Of a DNA stretch of 64,000 nt, positions 26,438 to 33,669 are shown one piece after another; position 1 is the first letter of the stretch; every line of letters starts with the position of its first letter. The DNA is from JAQTNA01 sp043743785 (lineage in GTDB: Bacteria > Pseudomonadota > Gammaproteobacteria > Burkholderiales > Rhodocyclaceae): assembly GCA_043743785.1 (NCBI GenBank), contig JAYTVW010000038.1, positions 1 through 64,000 of the forward strand. The letters run 5' to 3'. The notes below the pieces were generated by a model. It was not told the origin of the DNA. It did no database searches and saw nothing but the letters and a program-made list of their open reading frames with translations. Made by a program: the position numbers and the translations under genes.

Positions 26438-27457
26438 CTACTCGCCGGCAGGGGCGGTGCTGATGGCGAAGGGCTTGATGCCAAGATGTGGATGGTAGCA
26501 GCCAAACCCCCTCTTGGTCGGCATACACCGTCCAAACAGGTCGGCATCCCCTGAAAGCCCGTCCACTCGCGCCAGAATGATCGCCTCTAGGCGCCGCGGG
26601 ACGCGCATCCCGAGCCAGTCCGGGGCGCCCTTGACTGCGGTCAGGACATGCAGCATGGCCAGGTAATGCGCCTCAGGCAGGATGACCCGGTGCCGGGCGC
26701 GGGCGGTGGCCAGCCACTCCAGAAGGGTGTGCTTGTGGCCGATCAATTGCCCCCGCTCCGACAGGACGAAGCTTTGCATACCTCGATCATAGCGATACTC
26801 GTCGGCCTTGCCTGCATCGTGGAGGAGGCCCCCCAGAGACAACAGCGGCGGGAAGATAACCTCACGGCCGCAGCCTTGTTGAAGCGCCTGTTCAGCGACT
26901 TCGACGCTATGCCGGAAATTGCCGTTGAGTCCGTTATGGTGGCCTTTGATCGAACTCGGGCCGGTGAGGAAGCGTTCGAAGCGTCCGCCTTCCCAGAAAA
27001 CCGCATTGAACAGGTGACGGAAGCCCCGCGGCATGCTTTCCAATAGGGCCGCTGCCCGGTGGACAACCTCCCGATCCTGTACCCAGCCATGGGGAATCAG
27101 GTGACACAGGTTGACCTCAGGCTCGGCCTGTTCCAACACCACGAGTCGGCTGATTTGAAGTGCGCCATCGCGACTGACTGGATTGCCAAGCCAGCGGATG
27201 CCGACCAAGACACCCCGGGTAATCCGGACATCCACGTGCGGTGCGCGCCATTCCACAGTGAGGCTCCCCCGTTCGTGAAAGAGAGCTACCCGGGTGACGA
27301 CTTGATGGCGTTCTGTTGGATACCGCTCAACGGATTCCACCCGGAAAATGTGGGGCAGCTTGGCCGGAACGGGGTCGAATACCGGCTTCGGCATCTCCAC
27401 CACGATTTCTTGCGGCGGCAGGGGCTGTTGGGGAATGCGCATTGGATTATTCATCAT
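26438..27457 (-). CDS. HD-domain protein (YhaM/TraI-HD-like)
   Basis: A 339-residue protein with an HD phosphohydrolase fold: HHNGLNGNFRHSVEVAEQ, the metal-binding LLHDAGKADEY pair, a later GHKHTLLEWL and HYLAMLHVL. The order of motifs matches YhaM-type 3'-5' exonucleases and the HD domain of MobH/TraI-type proteins. The N-terminal 130 residues, with beta-rich segments and a conserved W-R-A-P region, may be an OB-like nucleic-acid-binding domain. Its start codon overlaps the integrase stop by 11 bp, so it is co-expressed with the integrase and belongs to the mobile element. A role in excision, transfer or defence cannot be decided. Confidence 0.75.
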   Translation of the reverse strand: MMNNPMRIPQQPLPPQEIVVEMPKPVFDPVPAKLPHIFRVESVERYPTERHQVVTRVALFHERGSLTVEWRAPHVDVRITRGVLVGIRWLGNPVSRDGALQISRLVVLEQAEPEVNLCHLIPHGWVQDREVVHRAAALLESMPRGFRHLFNAVFWEGGRFERFLTGPSSIKGHHNGLNGNFRHSVEVAEQALQQGCGREVIFPPLLSLGGLLHDAGKADEYRYDRGMQSFVLSERGQLIGHKHTLLEWLATARARHRVILPEAHYLAMLHVLTAVKGAPDWLGMRVPRRLEAIILARVDGLSGDADLFGRCMPTKRGFGCYHPHLGIKPFAISTAPAGE

Positions 27458-28700
27458 TCATCTCCGTGGCGGTGGTGGACAGGGGCCTGTCGGCAATGGC
27501 GCCGGTGATAAGGCGCTCGAAAGCCGAGCCGTCCTTGCGGGTCAGGTTGGGGACGTAGCGGGAATAGACCCTGAACAGCATTTCCGTCGTCGTATGGCCG
27601 AGTTGTCTCGCAATCCATTCCGGGGCTTCTCCGCTGGCAAGCCACAGGGTGGCTGCCGTGTGGCGGCACTGATAGGGGCGGCGCGGCTTGAGGCCCAGGT
27701 GGCGTAACAGGGGATACCAAACCCGCTGGGTCACATTCCGGTGCGCCAGCGGATTGCCCTCCCGGTTGCAGAAGACGAATTCGGACATGGACCGTGTAGC
27801 GGCTTCCTGGGCCTTCAGTGCGTCGAAGACCAACTGGCTCATCTGAATGTCTCGCACGCTGCCTTCGGTCTTGGTGTCCTCTTCCTCACCTGCGACGACC
27901 GTCTCCCGGATCAGGATCAGACGATGTTCGAAGTCCACATACTTCCACTTCAGGCCGTCTACTTCGCCGGTCCGCATGCCGGTGAAGAAGCGAACCTTGA
28001 AGTAATGGTGGAAATCTGGCCGCACGGTCTGCAGGATCAGTTTCACCTCATTCAGTGAGAAGGGTTCGACATCGGTCCTTTTGGTCCTGAGGGGCTTGAT
28101 ATTCAGGAAGGGCATGCGAAAATCGAATCGGTCGGCCGCTTCGCAGAGGATTTGCCGCAACGGATTAAGAATCTTGTTGATCCGCCGGTTGGACAGAACG
28201 GTTTCCTTGCCCCGCGCCTGGACTTTGGCGAGCTCTGCGCGGAATGCAAGAATGTCTGCCTTGGTGATCCGGCTGACCTCCATCTCCCCGAAACGGGGAA
28301 TCAACTGCTTGTCCAGATCAGACCGGATGACGATGCGGTGGGACTTCCTCCATTCCGGCTCCTTCTCTGCGTACCAGACATCAGCGAAATCCTTGAGCAG
28401 GGGCGTGGCGGCCTTGGCCACGTCTCCAATCGCGGACACTGCGGCGGCGATTGTTCCCTTTGCGACCGGCGGTTCGGCCCCTTCGGCAAACTTGGCGGCG
28501 TTTTTGCTGTTCGGGAAGAACCGCTGGTAGTCGAAGGTGCCGAGGGAGACTTCCTCTTCAAGCTTGTCAATCAACTTTTGAATGCGCTTCCGGTTTGCGG
28601 GCGTGTCGGTGAGCGAAGTTTGTTCGCGGCAGCGCTGGCCCCGGAAGTAAAAGTCGATGATGAGTGCCCCTGTACTCTTGCGAACCTGGATGCTAGCCAT
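27447..28700 (-). CDS. Tyrosine-type site-specific integrase (DUF3596 arm-binding type)
   Basis: A 417-residue phage/ICE-type integrase. The N terminus (residues 1-60) is the short arm-type DNA-binding domain of the DUF3596 class; a core-binding domain follows. The catalytic domain shows FFTGMRTGEVDGLKW (first Arg), PYQCRHTAATLWL (second Arg, with Tyr in place of the usual first His of HxxR, normal for this class), RQLGHTTTEM and the likely nucleophile Tyr in RVYSRYVPN. The gene has GGGAGG 8 bases before its ATG, placed inside an 80-bp direct repeat. It lies 1.2 kb from the 3' end of a tRNA-Arg gene, the usual target of such enzymes. Confidence 0.92.
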   Translation of the reverse strand: MASIQVRKSTGALIIDFYFRGQRCREQTSLTDTPANRKRIQKLIDKLEEEVSLGTFDYQRFFPNSKNAAKFAEGAEPPVAKGTIAAAVSAIGDVAKAATPLLKDFADVWYAEKEPEWRKSHRIVIRSDLDKQLIPRFGEMEVSRITKADILAFRAELAKVQARGKETVLSNRRINKILNPLRQILCEAADRFDFRMPFLNIKPLRTKRTDVEPFSLNEVKLILQTVRPDFHHYFKVRFFTGMRTGEVDGLKWKYVDFEHRLILIRETVVAGEEEDTKTEGSVRDIQMSQLVFDALKAQEAATRSMSEFVFCNREGNPLAHRNVTQRVWYPLLRHLGLKPRRPYQCRHTAATLWLASGEAPEWIARQLGHTTTEMLFRVYSRYVPNLTRKDGSAFERLITGAIADRPLSTTATEMNDE

Positions 28701-28878
28701 GGCAGATACCTCCCATGGTCATCTGGCTTGCGAAGGCTTTGTGGCAGCCGAGTTCCATGTCGCTATTAATGCGCCCGGTGACGTTTACGGCCTTCGGACG
28801 TTCCTGTACGGAGCGGGGGCTGTTCCTGACAACCATGGACAGTTTTGCTTTGCCATGGGGGGTATGAATGATTGACAT
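28693..28878 (-). CDS. Small hypothetical protein (61 aa) before the integrase
   Basis: Starts with MSIIHTPHGKAKLSMVV, with GGAG about 8 bases upstream of the ATG, and overlaps the integrase start by 8 bp. Its C-terminal 26 residues (from GRINSDMELGCHKAFAS) closely resemble the end of the excisionase-like protein upstream (RIESDMGLGSHHALAI), because both lie in copies of an 80-bp direct repeat. The first 35 residues are rich in basic residues and unlike any family I know. It may be a degenerate or trimmed copy of the excisionase tail. Confidence 0.5.
   Translation of the reverse strand: MSIIHTPHGKAKLSMVVRNSPRSVQERPKAVNVTGRINSDMELGCHKAFASQMTMGGICHG
28697..28776. repeat. Direct repeat copy A (80 bp)
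   Basis: Aligns without gaps to 29015-29094 at 62 of 80 positions. Each copy contains, on the minus strand, the 3' end of one small gene plus the ribosome-binding site and ATG of the next. Confidence 0.8.
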
Positions 28879-28904
28879 ATTGTTCTCCAGAAGTTGGATG
28901 GCGG

Positions 28905-29018
28905 TTATTTGTGGCTTCTGTCGGGAAACCTGTGCCTCTCGATGGCCGCCTGTTTCCCGGCATGGCTGAAGGCCAGGAACAGCGACCCAGAGTCCGCGCT
29001 AAAACCGAAACTACCCAT
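28905..29018 (-). CDS. Possible 37-aa peptide gene
   Basis: Begins with MGSFGFSADSGSLFLAFSHA. The ATG (29016-29018) overlaps the end of the excisionase-like gene and has GGAGG 9 bases upstream, within repeat copy B, in the same arrangement that the integrase start has within copy A. The placement and ribosome-binding site argue that it is translated; its short length leaves doubt. No function can be suggested. Confidence 0.42.
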   Translation of the reverse strand: MGSFGFSADSGSLFLAFSHAGKQAAIERHRFPDRSHK

Positions 29019-29244
29019 GGCAAACGCCTCCGTTGGCCATCGGGATTGCGAGCGCATGGTGGGAGCCGAGTCCCATGTCGCTTTCAATTCGCTCCCAGAT
29101 GTAGAGGATCTTCCGCCCACCGAAGGGGCGGATGTAGTGGGTTCCCTCAATGAGGACGCTGTCCTTCAGGCGATCCCGGATGGTCCTGGGGTCGTATTTG
29201 ATCTTCTGGGACAGTTCTTCGGTGGTCAGATACGTGTGAGTCAC
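29011..29244 (-). CDS. Excisionase-like small DNA-binding protein
   Basis: A 77-residue protein starting with GTG at 29242-29244, with GAGG 6 bases upstream; an ATG 17 codons earlier lies inside the operator and is rejected. The sequence TYLTTEELSQKIKYDPRTI followed by an RDRLKDSVL helix and HYIRPFGGRKILY is a winged-helix/MerR-like fold of the AlpA/Xis type, which binds attachment-site DNA and steers integrases towards excision. It is the first gene of the integrase operon, directly under a strong promoter. The C-terminal 20 residues are shared with the small protein encoded downstream. Confidence 0.72.
   Translation of the reverse strand: MTHTYLTTEELSQKIKYDPRTIRDRLKDSVLIEGTHYIRPFGGRKILYIWERIESDMGLGSHHALAIPMANGGVCHG
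29015..29094. repeat. Direct repeat copy B (80 bp)
   Basis: Partner of 28697-28776, 78 percent identical by hand alignment with no gaps, 318 bp apart. Confidence 0.8.
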
Positions 29245-29270
29245 GATGCACCTCGGTGTTGTTGGTGGGT

Positions 29271-29300
29271 TGTGTATGATGTGTATAAGTATCACACACA
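29271..29300. promoter_or_regulatory. Inverted-repeat operator between regulator and excisionase genes
   Basis: The arms TGTGTATGAT and ATCACACACA match at 9 of 10 positions around a 10-bp spacer. A further GTGTAT half-site lies in the spacer. It lies 5-34 bp past the -10 box of the minus-strand promoter, covering its start site, a position suited to repression by the adjacent XRE protein. Confidence 0.65.
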
Positions 29301-29304
29301 GCCT

Positions 29305-29332
29305 AGTATAGGCGTGACGTGAAGCCTGTCAA
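29305..29332 (-). promoter_or_regulatory. Strong sigma70-type promoter for the excisionase-integrase operon
   Basis: On the minus strand, TTGACA (29327-29332) and TATACT (29305-29310) are separated by 16 bp. The -10 overlaps a small palindrome CCTAGTATAGG. Transcription would begin inside the inverted repeat at 29271-29300. Confidence 0.75.
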
Positions 29333-29377
29333 GTTATTTTGATAGAATTGGGCTTACTTTGAAGCGTGGAGGTGGCG

Positions 29378-29629
29378 ATGCTTAGATTTCGCCTGAAGGA
29401 ACTGGTGGCCGAGAAAGAATTCCGGGAAGACCGGGTCGTCACCATGGTTGAGGTCGCGAACGCGACGGGCATCCATCGGATGACGTTGTCGAAGCTCGCG
29501 AATCACAGAGGCTATAACCCTACGGCTGATGTGCTTGATCGGCTATGCAGCTATTTTGGCTGCCGGATTGAGCAGTTGGTCGAGCACATCCCTGACGCAG
29601 CGGTCACGGGAAGCAACACTCATTCGTGA
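29378..29629 (+). CDS. XRE/Cro-type transcriptional regulator
   Basis: An 83-residue protein consisting of one helix-turn-helix domain: MLRFRLKELVAEKEF, then VTMVEVANATGIHRMTLSKL as the HTH, and ADVLDRLCSYFGCRIEQLVE as the closing helices, as in PF13443-type Cro/CI repressors. The ATG at 29378 has GGAGG 5 bases upstream; a GTG 12 bases earlier is rejected because it overlaps that site. It is transcribed divergently from the excisionase-integrase operon and probably represses it through the inverted repeat between them, as a mobile-element switch. There is no C-terminal RecA-cleavable domain, so SOS induction by self-cleavage is not expected. Confidence 0.82.
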   Translation: MLRFRLKELVAEKEFREDRVVTMVEVANATGIHRMTLSKLANHRGYNPTADVLDRLCSYFGCRIEQLVEHIPDAAVTGSNTHS

Positions 29630-29871
29630 ATCTGGCGGGATAGGCGGCTACGGAAGGCAGTCACCGACCGGTCTCCGTTTGGTCACCGGGTAGTCACCGA
29701 ATTTGGCAGAGGAAGCCGCACGACATTTGCTCTCTTTGGCGAGTCACAGGTTCCATCGGCGAGAGTTGAGGTCTGCTCTTGCGGAGTGTGGTGGCTAGGG
29801 ATGCGTGAAAAAGCGACCAAGCGGCGATATTGCCTTCGGTATCTTATTAATTTTACGGGGAATATTTCGGG
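29630..29871. other. Attachment-region DNA with GTCACCG repeats
   Basis: No gene seen. Three copies of GTCACCG occur at 29660-29666, 29682-29688 and 29693-29699, candidates for integrase arm-binding sites between the integrase module and the tRNA target. The rest shows nothing clear. Confidence 0.4.
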
Positions 29872-29947
29872 TGGCGCGCCCAGCTGGAATCGAACCAGCG
29901 ACCCTTGGCTTCGGAGGCCAATACTCTATCCACTGAGCTACGGGCGC
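29872..29947 (-). tRNA. tRNA-Arg (anticodon CCG)
   Basis: A complete 76-nt cloverleaf on the minus strand. The acceptor stem pairs GCGCCCG with TGGGCGC, then discriminator G and an encoded CCA. The anticodon arm is TTGGC-CTCCGAA-GCCAA giving anticodon CCG; the T loop is TTCGATT. The 3' end faces the integrase module, so it is the likely insertion target. A 42-bp identical copy of its 5' half lies 95 bp upstream. Confidence 0.95.
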
Positions 29948-30004
29948 GTTGTGATGCAAAGAGCACAACTCATTTTACTGCACCTACTGGCTCCGAGTTC
30001 TGCT

Positions 30005-30046
30005 TTCGGAGGCCAATACTCTATCCACTGAGCTACGGGCGCGTTG
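30005..30046 (-). pseudogene. Truncated tRNA-Arg copy (5' half)
   Basis: Forty-two bases identical to 29910-29951: acceptor 5' strand, D arm and anticodon loop of tRNA-Arg. The sequence then departs right after the anticodon loop; the 3' half of the anticodon stem, T arm and acceptor 3' strand are absent. It looks like the host-side remnant of an earlier recombination in the tRNA gene. Confidence 0.8.
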
Positions 30047-30227
30047 GAGAACAAAAAGACGACGGAGACACTGTCGCCGGTCCGGGGGCGAGTGCCTGCC
30101 CGAACAAATGAGGGCGCATCATAGCGGGTTTTGGGCGCTTCGTCCATGCCGGATGTGGGTTTCCCTTACGCAGGTGCAGCAATATGTTTATACTCGCCGC
30201 TTTATGCGCTTAACCGAGGATTCCAGC

Positions 30228-30710
30228 ATGCTGCAACTGCACTCCCGGAGCAAAGGCTCCGCCCTGACCGTCGTCATGACCCTCGTCGTCCTGCTGATCC
30301 TGGGCGTGGCCGCCATCATCGCCCGTCAGCCTTCCGCACCCCGCGGGCCGGACGTGGATGCTGCCGCTGAAAAGGCGTCCAGCCTGATTCAGCCCGTGGC
30401 GCGGGTGGAAGTGGTGGCTGCAGTAGTTTCGACTGGCCCGAAGACCGGTGAGCAGGTGGTGGATGCGGTGTGCGGTGCCTGCCACAAGTCCGGCGCCGCC
30501 GGTGCGCCCAAGATTGGCGACAAGGCTGCCTGGGCGCCCCGTCTCGGCCAGGGCCTGGATGGTCTGCTGAAGTCCGCCATCAGCGGCAAGAATGCCATGC
30601 CAGCCAAGGGCGGCAACCCGAACCTGTCCGACCTGGAACTGGGCCGTGCCATCGTCTTCATGGCCAACCAGTCCGGCGCCAGCTTCAAGGAACCCGCCGA
30701 GAAGAAGTAA
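30228..30710 (+). CDS. Membrane-anchored cytochrome c5-type protein
   Basis: A 160-residue protein. Residues 14-32 are an uncleaved membrane helix; the heme motif CGACH is at 82-86 and the likely axial Met is Met124 in NAMPAKGGN. The spacing and the APKIGDKAAW segment match the cytochrome c5 family of small periplasmic electron carriers. The ATG at 30228 has GAGGA 8 bases upstream; earlier in-frame starts lack one. A rho-independent terminator follows at 30741. Its redox partner cannot be named, but a membrane-tethered c5 in a denitrifier-type genome commonly feeds terminal reductases or oxidases. Confidence 0.88.
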   Translation: MLQLHSRSKGSALTVVMTLVVLLILGVAAIIARQPSAPRGPDVDAAAEKASSLIQPVARVEVVAAVVSTGPKTGEQVVDAVCGACHKSGAAGAPKIGDKAAWAPRLGQGLDGLLKSAISGKNAMPAKGGNPNLSDLELGRAIVFMANQSGASFKEPAEKK

Positions 30711-30740
30711 TACCCAGCGGCCCCGGGCCGCTCGGACATA

Positions 30741-30766
30741 AAAAGGCAGCTTCGGCTGCCTTTTTT
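30741..30766 (+). terminator. Rho-independent terminator after the cytochrome gene
   Basis: AAAAGGCAGC-TTCG-GCTGCCTTTTTT: an 8-bp stem with a TTCG tetraloop and a T tract. Confidence 0.92.
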
Positions 30767-30856
30767 GCGCTCTGGTGTGGCATATGCCCTTGTGCCAAGC
30801 CCCCGCTTCCAGCATCTTGCGAGCGCGTGCCCTGAAACTTCAAAGAAAGACGAACC

Positions 30857-31420
30857 ATGTTTCTCATCGCCTTACTTCTGGCGCTGGTCGCCATCCTGCT
30901 GGGAGCCGTGGTGATTTTATGGCGCCGCCTGCGCAAACTGGAACGGCCCGCGAGCAAGCAGGATATGCCTGTGCCGACCCATCAGGCACCGCCGCCCCAA
31001 GTGGTTCAGGATGAACCGGACCCGGATGCGACGAAAGTGCATATTCGCCCCCCCCTGGCGACGATGGATGCCGTGCTGCGGCAACGGGAAGGGGGCACCC
31101 CGGTGAGCTCTGCCCGGGCGCACTTGGTGGGTTTGAGCGGGCGCCACAAAGGCCTGAGCTATGCCGTGGCGACGGCGGGCATCACGGTGGGGCGCAACCC
31201 GTCCTGTGACATCGTGATCGTCGACGGCCGCGTTTCCGCCCACCACGCCTGGATCGGCATCGTCGATGGCAAGAGCGTCTTGCGGGATCTCAAGTCCACC
31301 AACGGTACCTTCCTGAACGCCCACACCAACGAATCCGTCAGCGAGGCGGAGCTCGTCTCCGGCGACACGATTTTTTTCGGCGGCCACCAGGGCGACCAGT
31401 TCAGGTACTTGGTGGATTAG
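30857..31420 (+). CDS. Membrane-anchored FHA-domain protein
   Basis: A 187-residue protein. Residues 2-24 form a transmembrane helix followed by an Arg-rich stretch, placing the rest in the cytoplasm; a Pro-rich linker leads to an FHA domain from about residue 90. Conserved FHA residues are visible: GRNPSCDIVI, RVSAHHA and KSTNGTFLN, which bind phosphothreonine peptides. It has no neighbouring kinase gene, so its phosphorylated partner is unknown. The gene stands alone between a terminator and the convergent rep gene, and its ribosome-binding site is weak. Confidence 0.85.
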   Translation: MFLIALLLALVAILLGAVVILWRRLRKLERPASKQDMPVPTHQAPPPQVVQDEPDPDATKVHIRPPLATMDAVLRQREGGTPVSSARAHLVGLSGRHKGLSYAVATAGITVGRNPSCDIVIVDGRVSAHHAWIGIVDGKSVLRDLKSTNGTFLNAHTNESVSEAELVSGDTIFFGGHQGDQFRYLVD

Positions 31421-31475
31421 ACAATTTCTAGGAAAGCCCCCCACCCTGCCCGCCAAAAACGTAGCGATTGCGGCA

Positions 31476-31523
31476 GGTCGGAACTTGTCACGACATAAGC
31501 CGTTGTCGGAACAAGTTCCGACC
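31476..31523. repeat. Palindromic intergenic repeat
   Basis: Arms GGTCGGAACTTGT and ACAAGTTCCGACC (13 bp, perfect), with an inner palindrome GTCGGAAC-AA-GTTCCGAC-like hairpin at 31505-31522. It lies between convergent genes and may terminate both. Confidence 0.65.
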
Positions 31524-31532
31524 CACGACAGC

Positions 31533-33530
31533 TTATTTCCCGCCGAGCAGCGCCTTGAGATTGGCGAAGCGGGCGGTGGTCTCGGCCTTGTCGGGGATGC
31601 TTTCCTGTTGCTGTTTGCCGCCGCTCTTCTTGATGTCGCTGCCGTCGCCGGACATTTCGTCGATGAAGCGGCTGGGTTCGCAGGCGCGGGTTTCGCGGCC
31701 GGCTTTCCTGCGTTCGCAGTAGCTGACGCTCAGACTCTTCTGTGCCCGGGTGATGCCCACGTACATGAGGCGACGTTCTTCGGACATTTTCACTTCGTCC
31801 AGGGATTCCCGGTGGGGCAGGAGGCCTTCCTCCACGCCAACGAGAAAGACATGGCCGAATTCCAGGCCTTTGGAGGCGTGCAGGGTGGCCAGTTGCACCG
31901 CGTCCTGGTCCTCCGCCTCCTTGTCCAGCATGGAGATGAGGGCCACGCTCTGGGTCAGTTCCAGCAGGGTCTTGCCGTCCGCCTCACCCTTCTTGCCCAG
32001 CCAGCCGACAAAGGTCCGGACGTTTTCCCACTTGGTCTTGGCCTCCCGTTCGTCACAGTGGGTGTACAGCCAGCCCTCGTAGTCAATGGCGGTCAGCAGA
32101 TCCTCCAGCAGCACGGCGGCCGGCTCGCTCTGGGCACGGTGCTCCATGCGGGTAATGAAGTTGCCGAATTCCCGCACCGCCTCCAGCTGTTTGTGGGGCA
32201 CGTGGCTTTCGGCGCCGCTCTCAAAAGCGGCGTGGAACAGGCTCTTCTGCCGGTTGCCGGCATAATTGCCCAGGGCTTCCAGGGTGGCGGCGCCGATGCC
32301 GCGCTTGGGGGTCGTCACTGAGCGGATGAAGGCAGGGTCGTCGTCGCCGTTCACGATGAGCCGCAGGTAGCAAATGATGTCCTTGATCTCCGGCTTGTCG
32401 AAGAAGGACTGGCCGCCGGAGATGATGTAGGGCACCCGGTTGTTGCGCAAATGCTCCTCGAAGGCCCGGGCCTGGTGGTTGCCCCGGTAGAGGATGGCGT
32501 AATCCTGGAATTTGGTGCGGTGCTGGAACTTGTGGGCCATGAGTTTCATAACCACGGATTCCGCCTCGTGCTCCGCGTCCCGATTCACCGTGACGTTGAT
32601 GGGGTCACCATGACCGTGCTCGGACCAGAGATTCTTGTCGAAAAGCTTTTCGTTGTGGGCGATGAGGGTATTGGCGGCCTTGAGGATGCGGCTGGTGGAG
32701 CGGTAGTTCTGCTCCAGCTTGATGACCTTCAGGTTCGGGTAGTCCCGCTGCAGCTGGCGCAGGTTCTCCACGTCGGCGCCGCGCCAGGCGTAGATGGCCT
32801 GGTCGTCGTCTCCCACCGCCGTGAAGGCGCCCCGGGCGCCGGCCAAGAGGTGCAGCAGCAGGTACTGGCAGCGGTTGGTGTCCTGGTATTCGTCCACCAG
32901 CAGGTAGCGGAGCTTGCCCTGCCAGCGGGTGAGAATCTCCGGGTGTTCCTGCCACAGCACCACCGGCAGGCGGATGAGGTCGTCGAAATCCACCGCCTGA
33001 TAAGCCCGTAGCGCCCGTTCATAGTCGCCGTAGATGCCGGCGGCGGCCAGCTCCAGTTCGTCGTTGGCATGGCTGGCGGCAGAATCCGGCCCGATCATGG
33101 CGTTCTTCCAGGCGGAAATCTTCCACTGCAGACTTTTCAGGCGCGCCTTGTCCGCTTCCTTGGCCAGTTCCGCCACCAGGCCCAGGGTGTCGCTGGCGTC
33201 CAGGATGGAAAAGCTGGGTTTGAGAGAAAGGGCCTTGGCCTCCTGACGCAGGATCTTGGCCCCCAGGGCATGGAAAGTGGACACGTTGAGCCTGGACGCC
33301 GACTGCCCCTGCAGCAGCTTGCTCACCCGCTCCTGCATTTCCTTCGCCGCCTTGTTGGTGAAGGTGATGGCGGCGATGTGGGCCGGGTTCAAGCCGCAGG
33401 TCGTTACCAGGTGGGCGATCTTCTGGGTGATCACCCTGGTTTTACCCGAACCGGCCCCCGCCAGCACGAGCAGAGGCCCGTCCAGGTACTTGATGGCTTC
33501 GCGTTGGGGGGCGTTCAGGTGGGCGGACAT
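31533..33530 (-). CDS. rep: ATP-dependent DNA helicase Rep
   Basis: A 665-residue superfamily 1A helicase. Motif I is LAGAGSGKT at residues 23-31, the Q motif LNAPQREAI is at 5-13, motif II LLVDEYQDTNR, motif III AVGDDDQAIYAWRGA, and motif VI is YVGITRAQKSL near the C terminus. Length and the absence of a long C-terminal tail fit Rep rather than UvrD or PcrA. Rep removes proteins from DNA ahead of the replisome and restarts stalled forks. The gene stands alone, convergent with the FHA gene, and follows a palindromic repeat at 33594-33661. Confidence 0.92.
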   Translation of the reverse strand: MSAHLNAPQREAIKYLDGPLLVLAGAGSGKTRVITQKIAHLVTTCGLNPAHIAAITFTNKAAKEMQERVSKLLQGQSASRLNVSTFHALGAKILRQEAKALSLKPSFSILDASDTLGLVAELAKEADKARLKSLQWKISAWKNAMIGPDSAASHANDELELAAAGIYGDYERALRAYQAVDFDDLIRLPVVLWQEHPEILTRWQGKLRYLLVDEYQDTNRCQYLLLHLLAGARGAFTAVGDDDQAIYAWRGADVENLRQLQRDYPNLKVIKLEQNYRSTSRILKAANTLIAHNEKLFDKNLWSEHGHGDPINVTVNRDAEHEAESVVMKLMAHKFQHRTKFQDYAILYRGNHQARAFEEHLRNNRVPYIISGGQSFFDKPEIKDIICYLRLIVNGDDDPAFIRSVTTPKRGIGAATLEALGNYAGNRQKSLFHAAFESGAESHVPHKQLEAVREFGNFITRMEHRAQSEPAAVLLEDLLTAIDYEGWLYTHCDEREAKTKWENVRTFVGWLGKKGEADGKTLLELTQSVALISMLDKEAEDQDAVQLATLHASKGLEFGHVFLVGVEEGLLPHRESLDEVKMSEERRLMYVGITRAQKSLSVSYCERRKAGRETRACEPSRFIDEMSGDGSDIKKSGGKQQQESIPDKAETTARFANLKALLGGK

Positions 33531-33593
33531 GCTTTTGAGGGGCCAGAAGCTAGGGTGGGCTGGGGGCGGATTTTACCGCTGACGTGCGGAAAT

Positions 33594-33661
33594 CGTAGGT
33601 CGGGCTTCAGCCCGACAAATGGCCTCCTCGGCGATCTTGTCGGGTTAAAACCCGACCTACG
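33594..33661. repeat. REP-like double palindrome
   Basis: Outer arms CGTAGGTCGGG and CCCGACCTACG are perfect; each end also forms its own hairpin (GTCGGG-CTTCA-GCCCGAC type). It separates two genes and resembles REP/BIME-like units. Confidence 0.75.
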
Positions 33662-33669
33662 CCTGCGAC

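Noticed and set aside
29660..29699. Iteron-type replication origin from the GTCACCG copies
   Set aside because: Only three short copies with uneven spacing and no Rep gene; integrase arm sites are a simpler reading.
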